Positions 25,655 through 33,065 of a stretch of 64,000 nucleotides of DNA are shown here, one piece after another (positions within the stretch are counted from its first letter, which is position 1; each line of letters starts with the position of its first letter). The notes beneath the pieces are model-generated. The model saw nothing but the letters and a program-made list of their open reading frames with translations, was not told the DNA's origin and made no database searches. The stretch is from assembly GCF_014529945.1 (NCBI RefSeq), contig NZ_JACVFB010000006.1, forward strand, positions 248,001-312,000, given 5' to 3'. The translations under genes were made by a program, and so were the position numbers. The stretch comes from Chitinophaga varians. GTDB taxonomy: Bacteria > Bacteroidota > Bacteroidia > Chitinophagales > Chitinophagaceae.

Positions 25655-25788
25655 TATCAGACATACCTTATTTGCCACAGTGAGGAAGGATTAAAAACAA
25701 CGCATCAAGGATTGGCAAGCTCCTTTTTCGTTGCTGCTAGCTGTGGTATTTTCTTCGGCAGTTTCGGCCACGGCGGCCGTAAGCTGCT

Positions 25789-25827
25789 AACGCTGCGGCC
25801 CGCGAGGACCGCAGCGTTTCTTTTTTT
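25789..25827 (+). terminator. Intrinsic terminator of the TPR gene
   Basis: AACGCTGCGG (25789-25798) pairs with CCGCAGCGTT (25809-25818) and is followed by TC and seven T. The 130 bases between the TPR stop and this hairpin also contain a possible CCACAG/CTGTGG pairing (25675-25680 and 25741-25746), so a structured 3' region is possible. Confidence 0.85.
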
Positions 25828-25952
25828 CACGCAAAGACGCAAAGCAGCAAAGAGCGCAAAGATTTTTTAAGATTGTATAAGAAAACAAAGGAGCGGAGAT
25901 CAAATTTGGTCTCCGCTCCTTTGTTTTCTTTGCTGCTTTGCGCCTTTGCGTG
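25828..25952. repeat. Class B element abutting the argS stop
   Basis: Outer arms 25828-25853 and 25927-25952 are complementary with one mismatch and share the CGCAAAG/GCAAAGC words of the element at 22576-22731. The inner stem (25881-25899 with 25910-25928, 19 bases perfect) encloses GATCAAATTTGGTC, close to the core of the other copy. The element ends one base from the argS stop codon and can terminate argS. Confidence 0.88.
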
Positions 25953-25953
25953 A

Positions 25954-27882
25954 TTACATACGCTCCGGTACATTGATACCCAGCAGCTTCATACCCTGAC
26001 GAAGGGTACGTGCAGTAAGGGTGATCAGTTGCAGTCTTAATTTTTTCTTGTCTTCGTTTTCTTCACGCAGTACGGAATAGGTATATACGCCCTCTACTTT
26101 TGCGGCATAGAAGGAGTTGAATGTCTGTGCCAACAGGAATACATAGTTAGCGATAACAGACGGACTCATTTCGCGGTGCGCCTCCGCTACGGTGCCGGAG
26201 AACTGTTCGTTGAGCACAATCAGTTCTTTTTCCAGCGGCAGCAGTTCGCCGTTGTAACGGAAATTTTCAAGTCCTTCCACAGGTCCCACATCTCTCAGGA
26301 TAGATTTGATACGGGCATGCGCATACTGGATAAACGGCCCGGTAAAGCCATGCAGATCGATGGATTCTTCCGGATTGAAGATCATTTTTTTCTTAGGATC
26401 TACGCGCAGCAGGAAGAATTTCATACCACCCAGGCCAATGGTTTCATACAGTTCATGCAATTCAGCTTCCGTGATATCGGTATGTTTCTGCAGGGCCTTT
26501 TCTGTGGCTTCTTTAGCGGTATTCACCATTTCTTCGGTGATGTCATCTGCATCCACTACGGTGCCTTCCCGGCTCTTCATCCGGCCATGAGGCAATTCCA
26601 CCATGCCATAGCTGAGATGGTAAATGCCGGGGGCGGAAGGATCGCCGAGTTTGGACAGGATCAGTTGCAACACTTTGAAATGGTAGTTCTGTTCGTCGGC
26701 CACTACGTGGATGCTTTGTTCCATCTGGTAGTCGTCGTATTTCAACCGGGCGGTGCCCAGGTCCTGTGTGATGTATACGGAGGTGCCGTCACCACGGAGC
26801 AGTAGTTTTTCGTCCAGCCCGTCAGCGGTGAGGTCTATCCATACGGAGTTATCCTCTTTTTTAAACAACACACCTTTTTGCAGCCCGTTTTCAACGAGAT
26901 CTTTACCCAGCAGGTAGGTATTGCTTTCGTAGTAGGTTTTGTCGAAGTCGATACCGAGGCGTTTGTAGGTTTTGGCAAAGCCTTCGTATACCCATCCGTT
27001 CATGGTGGCCCACAGGTGGCGTACTTCCGGGTTGCCGGCTTCCCATTGTTGCAGCATGATTTTAGCCTGCTGCATGATTTCCGTTTTATTACGGGACATC
27101 TCTTTGATGTCGCCCATAATTTTATCGGTTTTATCTTTATCGGCTTTTACTTCCGGCTTGTGCAGGGCGGTTACCAACTTGGTGAGTTTCTCCACCTCAG
27201 CGCCTTCAAAGTCCTGAAAATCGTTTTCCAGTACCCGGTCGATGATAGGTTCGGCCTGTTCTTTTACGACGCTTTCAAATTTCACGTAGTAGTCGCCCAC
27301 GAGATGGTCGCCTTTGATCCCGGTGGATTCCGGCGTGTCGCCATGTGCAAACATCTGCCAGGCGAGCATGGATTTACAGATGTGAATACCACGGTCGTTG
27401 ACGAGGTTAGTTTTAATGACCTCGTACCCGTTGGCCTTCAGGATTTCTGCGATGGAATAACCCAGGAAGTTGTTACGCAGGTGCCCGAGGTGCAACGGTT
27501 TGTTGGTATTGGGGGAGGAGTACTCCACCATGATTTTTTTGCCATTGGAAGGCTGTATACCGACGTTTTCGTTGTTATAGTTCTCTTGCAGGAAAGCAGT
27601 CCAGTAGTCCTGGTTGATGTCCAGGTTAAGAAAGCCTTTTACCACGTTAAAACCAGCGATCAGTTCGGGATGGTTGGCTGTGAGCCAGGTACCGATATTT
27701 TGAGCGGTATCGTCGGGTTTTTGTCGGCTGAATTTGGTGAATGGGAAAACAACAATGGTATACTCACCCTGAAACTCAGGCTTGGTAACATTGATCGAAA
27801 CGTCGGCCAATGCGATGTCCTGGTTATAAAGTGATTTAATGGCGGCTACTGCAGCCGTTCTGATTGATTGTACAACACTCAT
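25954..27882 (-). CDS. argS: Arginyl-tRNA synthetase
   Basis: About 642 residues from the ATG at 27882 (MSVVQSIRTAAVAAI); the nine-codon upstream extension is unlikely. A class I synthetase that charges tRNA-Arg. The N-terminal Add-1 domain precedes the HIGH motif HLGHLRNN in SSPNTNKPLHLGHLRNNFLG, with the KMSKS-like loop MKSREGTVVDADD, and the DALR anticodon-binding domain ends LRQGMKLLGINVPERM. An insert around residues 225-275 (KADKDKTDKIMGDIKEMSRN) is usual for Bacteroidota ArgS. Flanked by repeat elements on both sides. Confidence 0.96.
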   Translation of the reverse strand: MSVVQSIRTAAVAAIKSLYNQDIALADVSINVTKPEFQGEYTIVVFPFTKFSRQKPDDTAQNIGTWLTANHPELIAGFNVVKGFLNLDINQDYWTAFLQENYNNENVGIQPSNGKKIMVEYSSPNTNKPLHLGHLRNNFLGYSIAEILKANGYEVIKTNLVNDRGIHICKSMLAWQMFAHGDTPESTGIKGDHLVGDYYVKFESVVKEQAEPIIDRVLENDFQDFEGAEVEKLTKLVTALHKPEVKADKDKTDKIMGDIKEMSRNKTEIMQQAKIMLQQWEAGNPEVRHLWATMNGWVYEGFAKTYKRLGIDFDKTYYESNTYLLGKDLVENGLQKGVLFKKEDNSVWIDLTADGLDEKLLLRGDGTSVYITQDLGTARLKYDDYQMEQSIHVVADEQNYHFKVLQLILSKLGDPSAPGIYHLSYGMVELPHGRMKSREGTVVDADDITEEMVNTAKEATEKALQKHTDITEAELHELYETIGLGGMKFFLLRVDPKKKMIFNPEESIDLHGFTGPFIQYAHARIKSILRDVGPVEGLENFRYNGELLPLEKELIVLNEQFSGTVAEAHREMSPSVIANYVFLLAQTFNSFYAAKVEGVYTYSVLREENEDKKKLRLQLITLTARTLRQGMKLLGINVPERM

Positions 27883-27918
27883 GCTGAAAATGATTAATGC
27901 GAGGAGCAAAGATAGTTG

Positions 27919-28035
27919 AATTACGAATTACGAGTTACGAATTACGAATTAAGGGCTTCGTTATGGGAAGTTTATTTAATAACCTCTCCATAAGGAAGCC
28001 CTTAATTCGTAATTCGTAACTCGTAATTCGTAATT
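27919..28035. repeat. Class A element: 41-bp perfect arms of TTACGAA words
   Basis: Arms 27919-27959 and 27995-28035 are perfect 41-base reverse complements, mostly tandem ATTACGA words, ending in AAGGGCTTC. The 35-base centre is almost identical to that of the element at 29181-29299. The right edge supplies the first bases of the TAA stop of the beta-barrel gene (28034-28036). It lies between the 5' end of argS and the 3' end of the barrel gene. Confidence 0.9.
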
Positions 28036-28615
28036 AGAACATGTAGAACAGGCCGATCTGTGCTACGGAGTTTTTATTGGTAACTTTATCAGCGTCATAG
28101 ATGTTGGTCAGGCCAAAGTTGTAACGGCCGGACACGCCCAGGCCCATATCAAACTTGTAACCGAAACCTACGCCGATGCCAAAATCGACTGTTTTCATCT
28201 GATCTTTTACATCTACAGACACGCTACCACCTTTCACTTTAGCACCGGCGAGGATGCCCAGTTGCGGACCTGCTTCGAGGTAGAAGGCAGGAACAATGGA
28301 ATACTGCACCATTACCGGGATATTGATGTAATCTGTTTTCAGGGTGCCTTCAGTAGTGATGAGGCCACCGAGGTAACTGGATTTCAGCTTGGCTCCCTGT
28401 CCGGAATAGAGTAGTTCCGGCTGGATAGCCCAGTTTTCATCCAACGCGATGTTGACCAGACCGCCGGCATAGAAAGAGGCACGGGTTTTAGCGGAGCTTT
28501 CGTTGGTGATTTTAGCCAGGTTAAGACCACCTTTAACACCAAATTTTACAGTTTGTGCTTTTACTGCCAGTACAGTACCAATGGCGAGTATACCAGACAG
28601 AATAAGTTTTTTCAT
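28034..28615 (-). CDS. Outer-membrane beta-barrel protein (porin-like)
   Basis: 193 residues from the ATG at 28615 (MKKLILSGILAIGTVLAVKAQ), with signal peptide 1-21. The mature part starts KFGVKGGLNLAKI, the hallmark of the PorT/OMP_b-brl_2 eight-stranded barrels common in Bacteroidota, and ends in alternating strands closing with GLFYMF. Function unknown. Its stop codon is formed at the edge of the class A repeat, so the repeat may have set the current end. Confidence 0.88.
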   Translation of the reverse strand: MKKLILSGILAIGTVLAVKAQTVKFGVKGGLNLAKITNESSAKTRASFYAGGLVNIALDENWAIQPELLYSGQGAKLKSSYLGGLITTEGTLKTDYINIPVMVQYSIVPAFYLEAGPQLGILAGAKVKGGSVSVDVKDQMKTVDFGIGVGFGYKFDMGLGVSGRYNFGLTNIYDADKVTNKNSVAQIGLFYMF

Positions 28616-28697
28616 GATATGAATTTTTGCTTCGCCCCTCATACCAAGAAATATGCCGGATTTAATCAGTGCATAAAAAACAACGGAACGTGGAATC

Positions 28698-29174
28698 CTA
28701 TAAATCCTTCAGCATCCAGCTGTCACAGCCAAAATGACCGGTGTTTCCCATGGGGCCTGTCAGGTACCTGAACCCGAATTGCTCGTATACCTGCCTTGCT
28801 CTGGCCAGCCGGGGATCTGTTTCGAGATAACAGTGGGTGTAACCGTTGGCTTTGGCGTATTCGAGGCTCATGGTGATCAGTTTGCCGGCGAGGCCTTTAC
28901 CTCTGGCTGCGGGAACGAGGTACATCTTCTGTAGTTCGCAGATATGGGCTTCTCCGCCATCCAGTGGATGGATGCCGGCGCCGCCGAGGATAATTCCGTT
29001 TTCTTCTGCTACAAAATAAGTGGCCCGTGGTTTATCGTAGATGACCGACAGGTGGTCGGTGGTAGGATCAGTATAAACGGTCCCGGGTATGTCCATCCCG
29101 AATTCTGCAAGGGAGGTCCGGATAATGTTGGCTAGTGTCGGGTCGTCGGCGGGTGTGATGGTTCTTATTGTCAT
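28698..29174 (-). CDS. GNAT-family N-acetyltransferase
   Basis: A 158-residue acetyltransferase. The acetyl-CoA-binding motif A is LQKMYLVPAARGKGLAGKLI, followed by ALEYAKANGYTHCYLETDPR-like helices and a C-terminal FGFRYLTGPMGNTGHFGCDSWM. The latter resembles small-molecule GNATs rather than ribosomal RimI. Substrate unknown. It is read in the same direction as the barrel gene, with about 80 bases between them. Confidence 0.88.
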   Translation of the reverse strand: MTIRTITPADDPTLANIIRTSLAEFGMDIPGTVYTDPTTDHLSVIYDKPRATYFVAEENGIILGGAGIHPLDGGEAHICELQKMYLVPAARGKGLAGKLITMSLEYAKANGYTHCYLETDPRLARARQVYEQFGFRYLTGPMGNTGHFGCDSWMLKDL

Positions 29175-29180
29175 AATATA

Positions 29181-29299
29181 AAATTACAAATTACGGAATT
29201 ACGAATGACGAATTAGGGGCTCTTTTATGGGAAGTTTATTTAATAACCTCTTCATAAAAAAGCCCCTAATTCGTCATTGGTAATTTATAATTCGTAATT
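29181..29299. repeat. Class A element, second copy
   Basis: Inner arms 29204-29221 and 29261-29278 are perfect 18-base complements ending in AGGGGCT; the outer TTACGAA words pair imperfectly to 29181 and 29299. About 33 bases of the centre, including GGGAAGTTTATTTAATAACC, match the copy at 27919-28035 with one difference. The right edge again supplies the stop codon of the neighbouring minus-strand gene (OmpA, stop at 29298-29300). Confidence 0.9.
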
Positions 29300-30659
29300 A
29301 GAATATGGTGAATTCCACCCTTCTGTTTTTCTGTCTGCCGGCAGCGGTTTTATTGCTGGCGATGGGTTGTGACATGCCATAACCCACGGCTTCAATTTTA
29401 GAGGCATTGACGCCTTTGGCCACCAGGTAAGATTTTACGGATTCCGCTCTTTCTCTGGACAGGGCCAGGTTGCGTTCTTTGCTGCCTACGTTGTCTGTAT
29501 GGCCGCTGAGTTTGAGGTTCAGGTTCTTCCGTTTAAGCAGTTCTGCCACCCTGTCGAGTGCGGGATAGGAATGTGCTTTGATCGTAGCCTTTGCGAAGTC
29601 GAATTCCAGGTTCTGGATCGCTTCTTTTACGATGCGGGTATCTTCTTCTGTAATGACCACCTTTTCTTCTTTTTTCTCGATTACCGGAGCTGGCAGCGGG
29701 CAACCGGCGCCATCTACAGCAGTATTAGGCGGTGTGCCGGGGCATTTATCGAAGAAGTCGGAAACGCCGTCGCCGTCACTGTCTTTGGTCAGTTTGTCCA
29801 CATCGGCTGTCAGCTTAGCATTAGCCTGACTGGCAGCGTCGAGGGCGGTGCGGAGAGAGGCTTTCTGGGCTTCCAGCTCGTCGTAGGTGGCGGCAGCAGG
29901 ATTATGCCACTGCAGCTGGGGTTTGCCTTTTTTGCCCAGCGCAAATTCCAGTCCGGCGTAGCCGTAGGAATATTTATCCTTGTTGGGACCATGATGGTAG
30001 CCGTCGAGGTTGTCCCCGTCAGTATAATACATGGTATATCCCAGGTCGAGGTTGATGAATTCAGACAACCTGAATTTCAGGCCGGCGCCTACCGGAATGA
30101 TCAGTTCCTTGATCGTGCCATCGGGTTTGTAGTCGAAAGATGTGTTGCTGCCGGTGGGCGTAAGGGTAGGACTGTAGCCGGCGATACCACCGCCTACCGA
30201 GCCATACAGCATCACGAAATTTTTACGGAACAGCCAGTTGACCGTCGTGATGTTGAACACTGCGTTGAGGGAGGCCGACCATTTCAGTTTGGTTTCATAA
30301 GAGCTGTAGGGGCTGATCGGTGGCTGGCCATTACCCCAGTTTTTACTGTTGTCGGCCTTTAATTTACCGCCCACATAGTCGGCCCGCAGGGCCATGAAGT
30401 GCAGTATCTGATATTTGACATAAGCACCATAGCCGCCTGACGCCTTCCATTTGGTGAAGTCGTTACTGCCGCCGGTGGCAGCCACAGGGGCCAGTAACCC
30501 GCCGTTGATGCCAATTGACCATGTTTTGTATTCCTGGGGGCCTCTAAATAGCTGTACGGTGGGAACAGCAGAAGTTGTTGTTTGGTCCTGGGCATTGCTG
30601 AAGAGGGGCAAAAGGGCCATGAGGGCACAGGATGCCCGCCAGATAATGGATTTGTTCAT
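29298..30659 (-). CDS. OmpA-family outer-membrane protein
   Basis: A 453-residue protein with a signal peptide (1-23), an N-terminal eight-stranded barrel (to about 245), a short coiled segment (YDELEAQKASLRTALDAASQ) and a thrombospondin type-3-like calcium repeat (DSDGDGVSDFFDKCPGTPP). A C-terminal OmpA peptidoglycan-binding domain follows (LSGHTDNVGSKERNLALSRE, ending NRRVEFTIF). It links the outer membrane to the cell wall. Single gene; its stop is at the edge of a class A element. Confidence 0.94.
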   Translation of the reverse strand: MNKSIIWRASCALMALLPLFSNAQDQTTTSAVPTVQLFRGPQEYKTWSIGINGGLLAPVAATGGSNDFTKWKASGGYGAYVKYQILHFMALRADYVGGKLKADNSKNWGNGQPPISPYSSYETKLKWSASLNAVFNITTVNWLFRKNFVMLYGSVGGGIAGYSPTLTPTGSNTSFDYKPDGTIKELIIPVGAGLKFRLSEFINLDLGYTMYYTDGDNLDGYHHGPNKDKYSYGYAGLEFALGKKGKPQLQWHNPAAATYDELEAQKASLRTALDAASQANAKLTADVDKLTKDSDGDGVSDFFDKCPGTPPNTAVDGAGCPLPAPVIEKKEEKVVITEEDTRIVKEAIQNLEFDFAKATIKAHSYPALDRVAELLKRKNLNLKLSGHTDNVGSKERNLALSRERAESVKSYLVAKGVNASKIEAVGYGMSQPIASNKTAAGRQKNRRVEFTIF

Positions 30660-30963
30660 AAGAAAACACTTAAGTGATACAATTGCTTTGTCTGATAAAA
30701 TGATTGAAATACAGGCTAGGAGACGAATAGGCTGCTAAAGGAAGGCGAGGCTAAGAACGGGTAACAGAACTACACAGGTGGCCACACTGCCTGGCCATTT
30801 TGTCGGGTTCTACAAATGACTAAATAACCAAATAATCAATCCACTTGTTCAAATATAGGACACCTGACTGACATAATTTCATATTTTTTTGCTTGGCATA
30901 ATCATTGACAAACCTAAGACAAATACGACTTTTAACTTACAACTAAAGGAGAATCTTAATACT
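30660..30963. other. Divergent intergenic region between ompA-like gene and dnaK
   Basis: About 300 bases with promoters expected in both directions. A half copy of the class D words (AATGACTAAATAACCAAATA around 30817-30841) is present without its partner arm. No CIRCE-type HrcA operator is visible before dnaK. Confidence 0.55.
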
Positions 30964-32868
30964 ATGGGAAAAATAATAGGCATTGACTTAGGAACTACCA
31001 ATTCATGCGTTGCCGTTATGGAAGGTAACGAGCCGGTAGTGATTGCCAATGATGAGGGAAGGAGAACAACCCCGTCAGTAGTGGCATTTTTGAAAAACGG
31101 AGAAAGGAAAGTAGGTGACCCTGCAAAGCGTCAGGCTATTACCAACCCCGTTAACACCATTATGTCAGTGAAACGTTTCATGGGACGTCATTTTGACGAA
31201 GTGTCCAACGAATTGACACACGTTAGCTACAAAGTGGTAAAAGGTGATAACAACACCACCCGCGTTGATATTGACGGCAGATTATATACGCCGCAGGAGA
31301 TTTCCGCAATGATCCTGCAGAAAATGAAAAAAACGGCCGAAGACTACCTGGGCCAGGAAGTGACCGAAGCGGTAGTTACCGTTCCTGCTTACTTTAACGA
31401 CGCACAACGTCAGGCTACCAAAGAAGCCGGTGAAATCGCTGGTCTGACCGTACGCCGTATCATCAACGAACCTACCGCAGCTGCACTGGCTTACGGTCTG
31501 GATAAAAAACATACCGACACCAAAATCGCTGTATTTGACCTCGGCGGTGGTACCTTCGATATCTCCATCCTGGAACTGGGTGACGGTGTGTTTGAAGTAA
31601 AATCCACTAACGGTGATACGCACCTCGGTGGTGATGACTTCGATAAAGTGATCATGGACTGGCTGGCCGACGAGTTCAAAAAAGACGAAGCGGTAGACCT
31701 GCACAAAGACCCGATGTCCTGGCAACGTCTGAAAGAAGCTGCCGAAAAAGCTAAAATCGAGCTGTCTTCTTCTGCTGAAACAGAAATCAATCTTCCTTAT
31801 ATCACCGCTGTTGATGGTGTGCCTAAACACCTGGTGAAGAAACTTACCCGCGCTAAATTTGAGCAACTGAGCGACAGCCTGGTGGAAAGAACACTGGAAC
31901 CTTGCCGCAAAGCCCTGAAAGATGCCGGCATGAACACCTCTGAAATCGACGAGATCATCCTCGTAGGTGGTTCTACCCGTATCCCTAAAATTCAGGAAGT
32001 GGTAGAGAAATTCTTCGGCAAAAAACCTAACAAAGGTGTAAACCCTGACGAAGTGGTGGCCGTAGGTGCTGCTATCCAGGGCGGTGTACTCACCGGTGAA
32101 GTAAAAGATGTACTGTTGCTCGACGTAACACCACTGTCTCTCGGTATCGAAACCATGGGCGGCGTGATGACCCGACTGATCGAGTCCAACACGACCATCC
32201 CGACCAAAAAATCCGAAACTTTCTCTACTGCCGCTGATAGCCAGCCCAGCGTGGAAATCCACGTATTGCAGGGTGAAAGGCCCATGGCTAACCAGAACAG
32301 GACCCTCGGACGCTTTATCCTCGGTGATATTCCTCCGGCCCCACGCGGCGTTCCGCAGATCGAAGTAACCTTCGATATCGACGCCAACGGTATCCTGCAT
32401 GTAACAGCCAAAGATAAAGGCACCGGTAAAACGCAGAATATCAAAATCGAAGCTGGTAGCGGTTTGAGCAAAGACGAGATCGAAAAGATGAAAGCGGAAG
32501 CGAGAGCCAACGAATCATCCGATAAAGAACAACGCGAAAAAATCGAAAAGCTCAATAAAGCAGACAGCCTGATCTTCCAGACAGAAAAACAACTGAAAGA
32601 GTACGGTGATAAAGTACCTGCTGATAAGAAAACTACGATCGAAACAGCGCTCAACAAACTGAGAGAAGCCCACAAATCCCAGGACAGTGCACAGCTGGAT
32701 GCTGCCACTACTGAACTGGAAGCTGCATGGACCGCTGCTTCTGAAGAAATCTACAAAGCATCCCAGGGTCAGCCGGAAGGCGCTGCTGCCGGCGCAGGCC
32801 AGCAAGAAGGCCAGCCTAACGCAGGCGCTGACGGTGTAACCGATGCTGAGTTTGAAGAAGTAAAATAA
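30964..32868 (+). CDS. dnaK: Molecular chaperone DnaK (Hsp70)
   Basis: 634 residues from the ATG at 30964 (MGKIIGIDLGTTNSCVAVME); a 25-codon upstream extension is not part of the family. The ATPase domain has IGIDLGTTNS, VVTVPAYFNDAQRQATKEAG and VFDLGGGTFDIS; the substrate-binding domain includes LLDVTPLSLGIETMGG and the end is a flexible tail with Gly/Ala/Gln-rich sequence and the EEVK terminus. It folds and refolds client proteins with DnaJ and GrpE, which are not adjacent. Terminated by the hairpin at 32926-32960. Confidence 0.97.
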   Translation: MGKIIGIDLGTTNSCVAVMEGNEPVVIANDEGRRTTPSVVAFLKNGERKVGDPAKRQAITNPVNTIMSVKRFMGRHFDEVSNELTHVSYKVVKGDNNTTRVDIDGRLYTPQEISAMILQKMKKTAEDYLGQEVTEAVVTVPAYFNDAQRQATKEAGEIAGLTVRRIINEPTAAALAYGLDKKHTDTKIAVFDLGGGTFDISILELGDGVFEVKSTNGDTHLGGDDFDKVIMDWLADEFKKDEAVDLHKDPMSWQRLKEAAEKAKIELSSSAETEINLPYITAVDGVPKHLVKKLTRAKFEQLSDSLVERTLEPCRKALKDAGMNTSEIDEIILVGGSTRIPKIQEVVEKFFGKKPNKGVNPDEVVAVGAAIQGGVLTGEVKDVLLLDVTPLSLGIETMGGVMTRLIESNTTIPTKKSETFSTAADSQPSVEIHVLQGERPMANQNRTLGRFILGDIPPAPRGVPQIEVTFDIDANGILHVTAKDKGTGKTQNIKIEAGSGLSKDEIEKMKAEARANESSDKEQREKIEKLNKADSLIFQTEKQLKEYGDKVPADKKTTIETALNKLREAHKSQDSAQLDAATTELEAAWTAASEEIYKASQGQPEGAAAGAGQQEGQPNAGADGVTDAEFEEVK

Positions 32869-32878
32869 ATCCATTTAC

Positions 32879-33025
32879 GGATTTTTTGATTTACGATGTC
32901 TTGATGTCGTAGATTGATAAACGAGAAGACCGGAGCGAGTAAATAATTCGCTTCGGTCTTTTTATTTAATGGGATCATTTGCTTTGATCATCCCCCAAAT
33001 CAAAAAATCGTAAATCAAAAAATCC
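32879..33025. terminator. Class C element with the dnaK terminator inside
   Basis: Outer arms 32879-32897 and 33007-33025 are perfect 19-base complements of GGATTTTTTGATTTACGAT. Inside, AAGACCGGAGCGA (32926-32938) pairs with 32948-32960 with one wobble and is followed by TTTTTATTT, a standard terminator. It has the same nested layout as the element at 18621-18742, although here it separates co-directional genes. Confidence 0.85.
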
Positions 33026-33065
33026 CTAAATATCTTTATTTTGTTCCCGCTTAGCCAGGGAACAG

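Noticed and set aside
27919..28035. Tandem TTACGAA words considered as a CRISPR-like or telomere-like array
   Set aside because: No spacers of regular size and no cas genes; the words are arms of a palindrome.
30660..30963. CIRCE (HrcA) operator before dnaK
   Set aside because: No TTAGCACTC-N9-GAGTGCTAA-like inverted repeat found.
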